NCBI GenBank assembly: GCA_002703065.1
Contig: PAEO01000012.1
Span: 53,535-61,133 of the forward strand
Length of the DNA stretch: 7,599 nt
Direction of reading: 5' to 3'
Source: Flavobacteriaceae bacterium
GTDB taxonomy: Bacteria; Bacteroidota; Bacteroidia; Flavobacteriales; Flavobacteriaceae
The position numbers were made by a program, and so were the translations under genes. This document shows, piece by piece, positions 1 to 7,179 of the stretch; positions within the stretch are counted from its first letter, which is position 1; each line of letters opens with the position of its first letter. The notes below the pieces were generated by a model. That model saw nothing but the letters and a program-made list of their open reading frames with translations. It had not been told where the DNA came from and did not search any database.

Positions 1-263
1 ATTGATTTAGATTTTATAAAATTTCTTTGTGCATTACTCTCTGCAATTAAAGGCGTAATTGCTGTTGAGAACCCAATTCCAAGTGACATTGCTAAAAAAA
101 CAAAACTATTTCCAAGTGATATTGCTGCAAGTTCTTCAGTTCCAAGTCTCCCTACCATTGCATTATCCACAAATTGAACAAGTGTATGCCCAACAAGGCC
201 AATAACTACAGGATAGGCTAACTTATAATTATATAAAAACTCCTTTGTGTAATTTTTAACCAA
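1..263 (-). CDS. MATE family efflux transporter, N-terminal part (runs off the left edge)
   Basis: This is the first 87 codons of a multidrug and toxin extrusion (MATE, NorM-like) inner-membrane antiporter; the rest lies beyond base 1. The reverse-strand reading runs without a stop and contains YKLAYPVVIGLVGHTLVQF, then VDNAMVGRLGTEELAAISLG and GIGFSTAITPLIAE. This matches the first two transmembrane helices of Bacteroidota MATE proteins, including the VDNxMVGRLG loop. The start must be the TTG at 263-261: an in-frame TAG lies two codons upstream (269-267), and the next in-frame ATG falls at the end of the first helix, inside the conserved region. The TTG is 7 bases after the stop of the M14 peptidase gene, so the transporter is probably the last visible gene of the same transcript. 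MATE proteins exchange Na+ or H+ for organic cations or drugs; the substrate cannot be read from this fragment. Family assignment is firm, function within the operon is unknown. Confidence 0.9.
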   Translation of the reverse strand, partial: MVKNYTKEFLYNYKLAYPVVIGLVGHTLVQFVDNAMVGRLGTEELAAISLGNSFVFLAMSLGIGFSTAITPLIAESNAQRNFIKSKS

Positions 264-270
264 TATCTAA

Positions 271-2739
271 TCACATTTTATTTGATAGATAAATAGAATT
301 CATCAAAAGTCTATTTGTGCCATACCAAAATGCCCTAAAGTTTGTGTTGTCACTGAATAAAAATATTTTACCAGAACCATATCTCTTAATTTTAAAGGGA
401 ACACTCTTTTTTAACATCTCATTATTTTCCTTTGAAATATAACCACTAAGTAATGGGTTACTTGTATATGTTATAGGATTATTAAAACTATTTTTATCTG
501 GTTTCATAAAAATTGTATTATTACGAAAGGTTGGTAAATAATTAGATTTTATTCCAAAATTAATTGGATGGCTTTTATCCAGTTTAGTATTAAATATTGC
601 ACCCCCAATAACTTGAGCACCTGAAAATTTTCCTCTGTCTTCATAATTAACATCTTTTGCATTCATATTGTTACTAAAAAACTCAATATCAATTAATTTA
701 TTTCTATTTAGCCAGTTAATGGAACCTCTGTAGGCAATTAGATTTCCACCTGAATCTAGATAATCTTTTAATTTGTTAATGTTGATTTGATTTCCAGAAT
801 AATTAGGCAAAATAATATGAGAATATTTTGAAAGATTAACTCTATTAATATTTCTAACATCAATTTTTGTTATTAGAGTTTTATATCTAGTGTCAAAAAG
901 GTGCCATATTTCTCCAGCATCATAAGATCGAATACCATCTCCAACTATTAATGCAATTTTGGGTTTATTTATCGTTGTAAATGAGTTAGAACCAAAACCA
1001 ATATTATCTTCATACCCACCATTTAATCCATTAATGTCAATTCCTGTTTCATTTGAAATTTCTACTATTATATCGTGTATTTCATTAGAATTTTTGGATT
1101 GACTAACAGCTGGAATAAATAGACTTCCATAATCATACATTTTATTTTTGATAAAAATCTTTTTTGAACTTGATTTCACTCTAATGTTGTTGTTCAATAA
1201 TCTGTTAATTAATGTTGGAATATTGTAATCATGTGGTTCTATTAAATAACCATAGTTAGATAAACTAGATACTTTTCCAACAGGTTTTTTAATATTACTT
1301 TCAATTATATTCAAGTCTTTTTTCAAAAAATCATAATTTAAATTAAAAGCTAAGGGGAATGTCCAAGCTGAAACATCATAAAAAAGACTGTCCTTAAACT
1401 TTTTAGTTCTTTCAAACATTGCTTTTATTAATTTTGATTTGGGTTGATTTAATGAAACGTAATATTTATAATCTCCATCAACTGTTTCATTAACCTTGAT
1501 TTTATGTGTTCGTAAAATTTTAGCAAGTTCATAACTACTTGACTTATCTGAACTGTTACCAAATCCAATTCCTTTTATTTTCGAATTTTTTGCCTCATCT
1601 ATGCTTTCTAAGTAAAAATTATTCATGTGTTTCAATAAATCAACTCTAATTGAACTTGAAGCTTTTATTGTAGATAAAATGGTAGTCAATTGATTTTTAA
1701 TTGTAAATGGAAATGTTAAAATTCCATTTTGACTTTCTTGAACATGCCCTCTTGAACTGCCTTGCTCAAAAAGAATTCCAATACTACCATTTATATCAGG
1801 GTAAGTAGATCCTTTTCCAAAATAAAAATCATCGTAGTTTTCTTTACTGTAATAAAGACTTCCAATTTTATCGAGATATTCAGCGTGAAATCCGGCAATT
1901 TTCTCAGTCAATTTTTGATTATTAATTGGAATCATCGGATTAACTCTATCTGGCACACCAGGTTGAAAGAAAAAAGTTGAATTAGTCCCCATTTCATGAT
2001 GATCTGTCACTACATTAGGCATCCATTCAGTATAAGTTTTAATTCTTGCTTTAGATTCAGGAAGCTGTACAGGAAGCCAATCTCTATTCAAATCAAACCA
2101 GTAATGATTTGTTCGGCCACCAGGCCATACTTCACTATACTCTCTGTCATTTGAATCTGGATTTAAAGTTAAACTCTTATTGGAGTTTGCCCAATATGCA
2201 AATCTTTGCAGTCCATCAGGATTTAAACAAGGATCAAATAATATTACTGTGTTATTTAGGATTTCAAGCAACTCTTTATCTAAAGATGCAGCTAGATAAT
2301 AAATTCCAAGTAAACTGGCATTAGAAGCACTTGCTTCATTTCCATGAACAGAGAAACCCTGATAAACAATAGCAGGCATATCATCGTAGTTAAAAATCTT
2401 TTCTCCTGAACTTAATCTTAAATGATTTTTTCTAATTTCCTCGATATTTTTTAAGTTTTCAGTACTTGAAACTGTCAAAATGATTAATGGTCTATCTTCA
2501 TAAGTTTTTCCAGTTTCATGAATTTTAATTCTATCAGATGCATCTGCGACTTTATACATATACTCAACTAACTTATCATGTGTTACATGCCATTCGCCAA
2601 CTTTGTGACCAATAACTTCAGAAGGTTTTGGAATTTTTGGATTAAAATTTAAATTACCATTAAAATAATAATCTAAGCTAGTCTGAGAATTGATATTAAT
2701 TGAACATAAAAAGAAAATAAGTAATGATATTTTTTTCAT
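271..2739 (-). CDS. Secreted M14 family zinc metallocarboxypeptidase with C-terminal amidotransferase-like domain
   Basis: This 822-residue exported peptidase has a signal peptide at residues 1 to about 19 (MKK, hydrophobic core, NINSQ). The zinc carboxypeptidase (M14) domain spans roughly 50-345. Visible active-site elements are the HxxE zinc motif (VHGNEAS, H132 and E135), NPDG at 173-176, the substrate-binding DLNRD with R219, the third zinc ligand in TDHHEMG (most likely H248), and the catalytic glutamate E325 in ILFEQGSSRG. Residues about 350-590 form a linker of unassigned fold. Residues about 592-800 (KIALIVGDGIRS, then SGGNLIAYRGS) look like a class I glutamine-amidotransferase fold without the nucleophilic Cys at the expected turn, so this part is probably non-catalytic. 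Length and architecture match the large Bacteroidota M14 peptidases of about 800-850 residues. It should remove C-terminal residues from peptides in the periplasm or outside; specificity is unknown. Its ATG overlaps the stop of the upstream PHP gene, so translation is probably coupled. Confidence 0.92.
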   Translation of the reverse strand: MKKISLLIFFLCSININSQTSLDYYFNGNLNFNPKIPKPSEVIGHKVGEWHVTHDKLVEYMYKVADASDRIKIHETGKTYEDRPLIILTVSSTENLKNIEEIRKNHLRLSSGEKIFNYDDMPAIVYQGFSVHGNEASASNASLLGIYYLAASLDKELLEILNNTVILFDPCLNPDGLQRFAYWANSNKSLTLNPDSNDREYSEVWPGGRTNHYWFDLNRDWLPVQLPESKARIKTYTEWMPNVVTDHHEMGTNSTFFFQPGVPDRVNPMIPINNQKLTEKIAGFHAEYLDKIGSLYYSKENYDDFYFGKGSTYPDINGSIGILFEQGSSRGHVQESQNGILTFPFTIKNQLTTILSTIKASSSIRVDLLKHMNNFYLESIDEAKNSKIKGIGFGNSSDKSSSYELAKILRTHKIKVNETVDGDYKYYVSLNQPKSKLIKAMFERTKKFKDSLFYDVSAWTFPLAFNLNYDFLKKDLNIIESNIKKPVGKVSSLSNYGYLIEPHDYNIPTLINRLLNNNIRVKSSSKKIFIKNKMYDYGSLFIPAVSQSKNSNEIHDIIVEISNETGIDINGLNGGYEDNIGFGSNSFTTINKPKIALIVGDGIRSYDAGEIWHLFDTRYKTLITKIDVRNINRVNLSKYSHIILPNYSGNQININKLKDYLDSGGNLIAYRGSINWLNRNKLIDIEFFSNNMNAKDVNYEDRGKFSGAQVIGGAIFNTKLDKSHPINFGIKSNYLPTFRNNTIFMKPDKNSFNNPITYTSNPLLSGYISKENNEMLKKSVPFKIKRYGSGKIFLFSDNTNFRAFWYGTNRLLMNSIYLSNKM
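2736..2739 (-). other. ATGA stop/start overlap, PHP gene to M14 gene
   Basis: On the minus strand the TGA stop of the PHP gene (2738-2736) shares bases with the ATG of the M14 gene (2739-2737). Such 4-base overlaps usually mean one transcript and re-initiation by the terminating ribosome, here without a Shine-Dalgarno motif. Confidence 0.95.
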
Positions 2740-3860
2740 TTTATAGAAATGTTTTTTGTGATTGATAAATTAGTTTTTGGAGCTATAACATAATTCAAAA
2801 TTTCAAATGGAAGCTCTAAATTATCCAAAATTTTTATTGTTTTTAAATATACTTCAATTTTTGATCTCGGTTTAATTTCAAAAAAATTAAACTCAGTGTG
2901 AAAATTGTACTCACCTGTATATCTAAGTTTCAGAGGCACTACTGAGCTGTTAATTAACTCTAATTTTAATATTTGTTTACTATTGTAGTCTTTAAAATCG
3001 TATCCATGACTTTTAATTGAAAAATTTTCATGGGCAACCATCTTTAAATTCTCTTCTTTACCTATAATTAAATCATGAAACCATATAAAAGTATCACCAT
3101 TAAAAAGAGCATCACTTGTTGATTTCAAAGTTCTATTTTCTGATATAATAAATGTTAATGGTCTGTGATAACTTTCTTTTTCATTATTAAAATCCCAATC
3201 AATTAAAACATGAACATCACTAGTCCCCATAATTGTTAAATCATTTTCTAAAGCAATTTGTAGTGCTTCCTCAGAAAATGTTGACATATTAACAACTTCA
3301 ATTCCATGTAGGTAATTTTTATTGATTATTTCATTGTGAACAGGATCTAATCTTGCAATTCCATCTCTTCTCTGAGATTCCCAATGTGGATGATTCCAAA
3401 AAACAAATGCTCCTTGTTTGTTTGCTTCTTTTATTGCTTTGTTAAAGTCTAAAGGTTTTTTTTCGTTGTCAAAAAATTTATTTGCGTCATTAATAAAGAT
3501 TGCATTAAAATGACCTGGGGGCATTCCTTTTGTTATTTCAGTACCATGAACAACTGCTAAAGGTTGATTTTTAACATAACCTCCGGCAATCTGAAAAGAT
3601 CTATTTCTATCAGGGTGAGGAATATCTCTTAAGTGAGATTGATATTCTAGATGTTCAGTAAGTGATATCATATCTATACTATCTTTCAAAGCTTCATCAA
3701 CTCTAATAGTTGGCCATACACTTCCATCAGAAAAAACAGTATGAATATGTAAATCAGCAGAAATAAAATGTTTTCCCTCTGGACTTTCAAAAAATGTTTT
3801 TACACCTTGTGCATAATTAATTATTGAAAATAATATTAATATGTATTTTAATTTTTTCAT
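2736..3860 (-). CDS. Secreted PHP-domain phosphodiesterase, Sb-PDE-like
   Basis: This is a 374-residue metal-dependent phosphoesterase of the PHP superfamily with an N-terminal signal peptide (residues 1 to about 19, MKKLKYILILFSIINYAQG). The PHP metal ligands are visible in order: HIHTVFSDG (H38, H40, D45), TEH (H70), GTEIT (E108), GHFNA (H117), FWNHPHW (H157) and GTSDVH (D215, H217). The intact set argues for an active bi- or trinuclear metal enzyme. PHPDRNRS at 81-88 and the SDGSVWPTIRVDEAL segment are characteristic of the Bacteroidota proteins annotated as Sb-PDE family phosphodiesterases, named after a Sphingobium enzyme acting on organophosphate diesters. The physiological substrate in Bacteroidota is not established, and the family name should not be read as evidence for organophosphate use here. 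Residues about 275-374 form a beta-rich C-terminal extension. The start overlaps the GH123-like stop and the end overlaps the M14 start, both as ATGA, placing it in the middle of one operon. Confidence 0.9.
   Translation of the reverse strand: MKKLKYILILFSIINYAQGVKTFFESPEGKHFISADLHIHTVFSDGSVWPTIRVDEALKDSIDMISLTEHLEYQSHLRDIPHPDRNRSFQIAGGYVKNQPLAVVHGTEITKGMPPGHFNAIFINDANKFFDNEKKPLDFNKAIKEANKQGAFVFWNHPHWESQRRDGIARLDPVHNEIINKNYLHGIEVVNMSTFSEEALQIALENDLTIMGTSDVHVLIDWDFNNEKESYHRPLTFIISENRTLKSTSDALFNGDTFIWFHDLIIGKEENLKMVAHENFSIKSHGYDFKDYNSKQILKLELINSSVVPLKLRYTGEYNFHTEFNFFEIKPRSKIEVYLKTIKILDNLELPFEILNYVIAPKTNLSITKNISIK
3857..3860 (-). other. ATGA stop/start overlap, GH123-like gene to PHP gene
   Basis: On the minus strand the TGA stop of the GH123-like gene (3859-3857) overlaps the ATG of the PHP gene (3860-3858). 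It is the same junction type as at the next gene boundary, so the three exported hydrolases are very likely one translationally coupled operon. Confidence 0.95.
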
Positions 3861-5494
3861 GTATTAAGTGTTTTTAAAAGCCTCTTTTTAACTCTTAAAT
3901 ATTTATTAATATTTAACGAATACTTTGTATAATTTTTAAAAATTTTTTCTATAATTCTATTGTGAATTTTAGAATTTTTGATTTTAAGAGATTCTAACAT
4001 TTCATAATCTTCAGCACCAATTCTATGAGCCTCAAATCTAAGTGAAGAAAGTGGTCCATTTTTTCCAGGATAAATAACATGTGTATCACCAGCAGGAAGA
4101 TAATTATTTGATGAGGCTGCGGGAGATGGGTGCTTTACAACACTTTGTTTGAAAGGATCAGCTTTATATTGATTTAAACCCCAATGTAGATACCCAAGTG
4201 TATTATATTTTGATCCACCCCAGCCAAAATATACTTGTCTTAATTTTTCCATATCAAGAGTTCTATTTAACCATTTACCCCCCGGAACTAAGCAAGTGTA
4301 TACTAAAATTTTTTCTCCTTTTTTTTCTCTCTCTTTAAAAAAATCTAAATTTTCTTGAAAATCATTAATTATGGGACACCAAATATCAATTGCATCGCCT
4401 AAACTATCTCTTGTATTAGTTGCTTCCATTATCTTAATCTCTGGATAAATTTCTTTTATTTGTTTGGCAACATCAACATAGCATTGGGCATTGATTGAGG
4501 TTGGTTCATCAGCAATATGTTGTAGCCATTGATTTTTTAAATTATACTTTTCAGTAAAGTCTCTTATTTTGTTTATAATAGAAGCAATTTCATTTTTACC
4601 CTCTTCTGAGTAATACCCCACTTTTTTTAATCTAGTCTTCAGCTCAGGATTCCCCCAATCATCATTGGCTCCTCTATTTAGTAAATGAGGTGATTCAAAA
4701 TATTTGAATCCATATTTTCTAAAAATATTAATAAATGAAATCATTTTCTGCTCATCTAATTGGAATTTACCATCATCAAGGTAGATAAGTTCTCCTGGAA
4801 TTATAATACAATTTTGCCTTCCCTCTGCCATGACTTTAGCATACTTATCAAGCATAGTATACCACTCATCGGTCCATCTTTCAACACCATGATATTCTTC
4901 CATTTTACCTAGATTAAACCAATTTGTATAAAAGAAATTACTTTCAGAAAGTCTAGGAATTACATAATCATAGACATTTACTTTTAGTTTTAAATTAAAT
5001 GTTTTTGTTCCAATTTTAAATGATAACTTGACGAAATGATTACCCGAATCAATTTGTTCAGGAATATATATTTTTAAATTTAATAGTGAATATTTAGTCT
5101 CTGCTGTAATATTATTATGAACAGGTTTTAATATTTCAAAAACTCTAAATGGAGCTCGTCTTATCACATGTGGATTTATTAATCCTTTAAATTGTTCAGT
5201 TCTACTATCTAATCCAGTATTTTCCTCAACAGGAACATCTTTTACATTGTTAAATTGAATATTATTTAAAGTTTTGCTAAATGCATTAAACTCTATTATA
5301 TCTCCTACTTTAGTTTTAATGATAATATTTACATCGCTATAACTGTTACGTGCTGTGTTAACTTTGTAGTTTTTTGGATAATTAAATTCATTTTTATCAG
5401 GATAAACTTCTTTAAGTAGGTTTGAAAAGCCAATATCTTGAGAATGTATTGGTAAAAACAAAAATAATAATCCTATTTTGAAATATATTTTCAT
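3857..5494 (-). CDS. Secreted GH123-like glycoside hydrolase (DUF4091 domain)
   Basis: This 545-residue exported protein begins with a signal peptide (MKIYFKIGLLFLFLPIHSQ, probable cleavage near residue 18). Residues about 20-180 form a beta-rich N-terminal domain, followed by a TIM-barrel-like region from about 185 to 450 and a C-terminal part typical of DUF4091 (SLRFEAHRIGAEDYEML, 484-500). The sequence WLQHIADEPTS carries an adjacent Asp-Glu pair, D329-E330, in the position of the catalytic pair of GH123 enzymes, which use substrate-assisted catalysis on beta-linked N-acetylgalactosamine. Other family hallmarks are DIWCP (370-374), the GYLHWGLNQYK segment (434-444) and KADPF. I infer a retaining glycosidase on an N-acetylated hexosamine, but many DUF4091 proteins are uncharacterised and the sugar could differ. 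It is the first gene of the minus-strand run, divergent from the DUF1080 lipoprotein, and is followed directly by the PHP gene with a 4-base overlap. No Shine-Dalgarno motif precedes the start. Confidence 0.85.
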   Translation of the reverse strand: MKIYFKIGLLFLFLPIHSQDIGFSNLLKEVYPDKNEFNYPKNYKVNTARNSYSDVNIIIKTKVGDIIEFNAFSKTLNNIQFNNVKDVPVEENTGLDSRTEQFKGLINPHVIRRAPFRVFEILKPVHNNITAETKYSLLNLKIYIPEQIDSGNHFVKLSFKIGTKTFNLKLKVNVYDYVIPRLSESNFFYTNWFNLGKMEEYHGVERWTDEWYTMLDKYAKVMAEGRQNCIIIPGELIYLDDGKFQLDEQKMISFINIFRKYGFKYFESPHLLNRGANDDWGNPELKTRLKKVGYYSEEGKNEIASIINKIRDFTEKYNLKNQWLQHIADEPTSINAQCYVDVAKQIKEIYPEIKIMEATNTRDSLGDAIDIWCPIINDFQENLDFFKEREKKGEKILVYTCLVPGGKWLNRTLDMEKLRQVYFGWGGSKYNTLGYLHWGLNQYKADPFKQSVVKHPSPAASSNNYLPAGDTHVIYPGKNGPLSSLRFEAHRIGAEDYEMLESLKIKNSKIHNRIIEKIFKNYTKYSLNINKYLRVKKRLLKTLNT

Positions 5495-5534
5495 GTAAAT
5501 TTTCTTTAATTTAAAAAAATAAATACACCTAACA
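5495..5534. promoter_or_regulatory. Divergent 40-base intergenic region, probable promoter zone
   Basis: This is the only head-to-head gap in the window, so promoters for both the minus-strand hydrolase operon and the DUF1080 gene must lie here or within the flanking 5' coding ends. It is almost entirely A and T. On the minus strand a TTG (5535-5533) stands 19 bases before TAAATTAA (5513-5506), which partly fits the Bacteroidota pattern TTG, about 19-21 bases, TAnnTTTG. If used, the transcript would begin only a few bases before the ATG at 5494. In such AT-rich sequence this match could easily be chance. No inverted repeat operator was seen. Confidence 0.35.
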
Positions 5535-6137
5535 ATGAAACGAAATTATTTAATACTTTTTCTTGCCTCTTTGATTTTTTCATGTAATATTCCAAAAGAG
5601 ACGTTATCACTTTTCAATGGTAAAAATTTAGATGGTTGGATTATTTATGGAACTGAAAAATGGTACGTGGATAATGGTGAGCTAATTTGTGAAAGTGGGC
5701 CTGATAAAAACTATGGCTATCTTGGAACTAACAAGTATTTTAATGATTTCATCTTAGAGCTTGATTTTAAACAGGAAGATAATGGAAACAGTGGTGTTTT
5801 TTTTAGATCAACTGTTGATGGAGTTAAGGTTAAAGGATGGCAAGTTGAAGTAGCTCCACCTGGCTATCATTCCGGCGGTATTTATGAATCTTATGGAAGA
5901 GGATGGCTAATTAAGCCCGATCAATCAAAAGATTCCATTGTTAAAATGGGTGAGTGGAACAAAATGAAAATAAAAGTTTATGGTGATGAAGTTACAACCT
6001 GGATTAATGATAATCAGATGATTAAAATTAAAGATTCAATAATTGGATTAGGCAAAGGAGGTGTTGCTCTTCAAATTCATGATGGAGGTGGTATAAAAGT
6101 TAAATGGAAGAATATTAATTTAACTAAATTAAATTAA
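5535..6137 (+). CDS. Lipoprotein of the 3-keto-disaccharide hydrolase (DUF1080) family
   Basis: This is a 200-residue single-domain protein of the DUF1080 family (PF06439), a concanavalin-like jelly-roll fold now named 3-keto-disaccharide hydrolase. The N-terminus (MKRNYLILFLASLIFSC) is a lipoprotein signal with the acylated cysteine at C17, so the mature protein should be membrane anchored. Family signatures are LFNGKNLDGW (26-35), WYVDNGELIC (43-52), the FILELDF strand, NSGVFFR (85-91), GWQVEV (101-106), GGIYE (114-118), GEWN (139-142) and a closing KWKNI. Characterised relatives cleave 3-keto-glycosides made by a separate sugar oxidoreductase; no such partner is in this window, so the substrate is unknown. 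It is slightly short for the family but complete. It faces the GH123-like gene head to head across 40 bases and overlaps anmK tail to tail. No Shine-Dalgarno motif precedes the ATG, only an A-rich stretch. Confidence 0.88.
   Translation: MKRNYLILFLASLIFSCNIPKETLSLFNGKNLDGWIIYGTEKWYVDNGELICESGPDKNYGYLGTNKYFNDFILELDFKQEDNGNSGVFFRSTVDGVKVKGWQVEVAPPGYHSGGIYESYGRGWLIKPDQSKDSIVKMGEWNKMKIKVYGDEVTTWINDNQMIKIKDSIIGLGKGGVALQIHDGGGIKVKWKNINLTKLN
6124..6137. other. Convergent 14-base overlap of DUF1080 and anmK 3' ends
   Basis: The TAA stop of the plus-strand DUF1080 gene (6135-6137) lies inside the 3' end of anmK, whose TAG stop is at 6126-6124 on the minus strand. The shared bases are only A, T and one C. 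There is no spacer for an intrinsic terminator between the two genes, so the transcripts probably overlap. Confidence 0.9.
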
Positions 6138-7179
6138 ATACATCACCTGACGAGTGATCTTTAAAAGCTCCGGTAACTGATTTTAAACAATTATTTAAAC
6201 CTTCGTTTTTTAGCTTTCCAAGGAAGGCGAATATTAATGCTTCTTTATAATCAACTATTTCTTTTTGTGGAATATGAATCTTTAATCTTTCCTTTTTTAG
6301 ACAATTGATTAGAGTTTTATTATAAGCCCCACCACCTGTTATTAATATTTTATTTTTAGTATCAACGTTCTTTTTTATTTGAAACACAACATGATGTATA
6401 TAAGTATTTAAAATATCTTTAATTTCAATTTTATAATTTTCAATTAGTGGAAAAATAATTTTGTTTACAAATTCAATTCCTAGTGACTTTGGAAGTTTTT
6501 TTTCGTAATATGTAATTGAATTTAAATGGTTGAATAATTTCTTGTTAAGACTACCCTCTTTTGAAAAATTTCCATCCAAGTCAAATTCAGCTCCTATAAT
6601 TTTACAGTAGTGATTTAAAACAGTATTCATCGGGCATATATCAAAAGCATAAATGTTTTTCTCCTTTTTAAATGAAATGTTAGCAAAACCTCCCAAGTTT
6701 AAGCAATATTTAAACTCTTCAAATAAATACATGTCTCCAATTGGGACTAGAGGTGCACCTTGACCACCTAAAGCAACATCTTGAGCTCTAAAATTATTTA
6801 TTGTTTTAATTCCAGTTAATTTATTTATTGTTTTTCCATCACCTATTTGAAGTGTTTTACCAATATCTGGTTCATGAAAGATAGTATGACCATGAGATGA
6901 AATAATATCAATATTTTTAAGATTGTATTCTTTTATGAAATTATTTGTAGCATTTCCAAAAATTACTCCCAATTCAATATTAAGGTTTAAAATTTCTTCA
7001 TCACTTAGATGAATAGAATTTTTCAATTTATTTCTTAATTGTTCATTATAAGAAATGGTCTTACAGTTGATAATTTCAAATTTTTGAAGTTGATTTTCTT
7101 CAAATCTAACTGCGCATATATCTAAACCATCTAAAGATGTACCACTCATTAAGCCAATTATGTTAGTGAATTTGGACAT
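6124..7179 (-). CDS. anmK: Anhydro-N-acetylmuramic acid kinase
   Basis: This 351-residue cytoplasmic sugar kinase converts 1,6-anhydro-N-acetylmuramic acid plus ATP and water to N-acetylmuramic acid 6-phosphate, a step in peptidoglycan recycling. Family motifs are all present: GLMSGTSLDGLD (9-20), SSHGHT (94-99), TLQIGDG (109-115), FRAQDVALGGQGAPLVP (130-146) with the conserved catalytic-type D134, NLGGFANIS (161-169), FDICPMN (179-185) and LITGGGAYN (279-287). The length is typical of Bacteroidota AnmK, which is a little shorter than the proteobacterial enzyme. Two sites differ from the textbook motifs: N129 where an Asp usually precedes FR, and CPM where many members have GPG; the second is, I believe, normal for Bacteroidota. 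The gene starts 34 bases after the rpe stop on the same strand, so it could be cotranscribed with rpe. Its last 14 bases overlap the DUF1080 gene in convergent orientation. No MurQ, AmpG or NagZ gene is visible. Confidence 0.97.
   Translation of the reverse strand: MSKFTNIIGLMSGTSLDGLDICAVRFEENQLQKFEIINCKTISYNEQLRNKLKNSIHLSDEEILNLNIELGVIFGNATNNFIKEYNLKNIDIISSHGHTIFHEPDIGKTLQIGDGKTINKLTGIKTINNFRAQDVALGGQGAPLVPIGDMYLFEEFKYCLNLGGFANISFKKEKNIYAFDICPMNTVLNHYCKIIGAEFDLDGNFSKEGSLNKKLFNHLNSITYYEKKLPKSLGIEFVNKIIFPLIENYKIEIKDILNTYIHHVVFQIKKNVDTKNKILITGGGAYNKTLINCLKKERLKIHIPQKEIVDYKEALIFAFLGKLKNEGLNNCLKSVTGAFKDHSSGDVFNLI

Noticed and set aside
1762..1980. Plus-strand 72-codon open frame
   Set aside because: It is antisense to the conserved catalytic domain of the M14 peptidase and is explained by chance in AT-rich sequence.
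2109..2324. Plus-strand 71-codon open frame
   Set aside because: It is antisense to the M14 catalytic domain with no independent support.
4317..4345. T-rich tract that could resemble a terminator
   Set aside because: It codes for a Lys/Glu-rich stretch (KEREKKGEK) of the GH123-like protein on the minus strand and has no GC-rich stem.
5478..5503. Plus-strand promoter candidate, TTG followed by TAAATTTT, for the DUF1080 gene
   Set aside because: The spacing is only 15 bases, shorter than the usual 19-21 of Bacteroidota promoters, and such matches are frequent by chance in this base composition.
5495..5534. Shine-Dalgarno sites before the divergent starts
   Set aside because: No AGGAGG-like motif is present on either strand; its absence is normal for Bacteroidota and does not argue against the starts.
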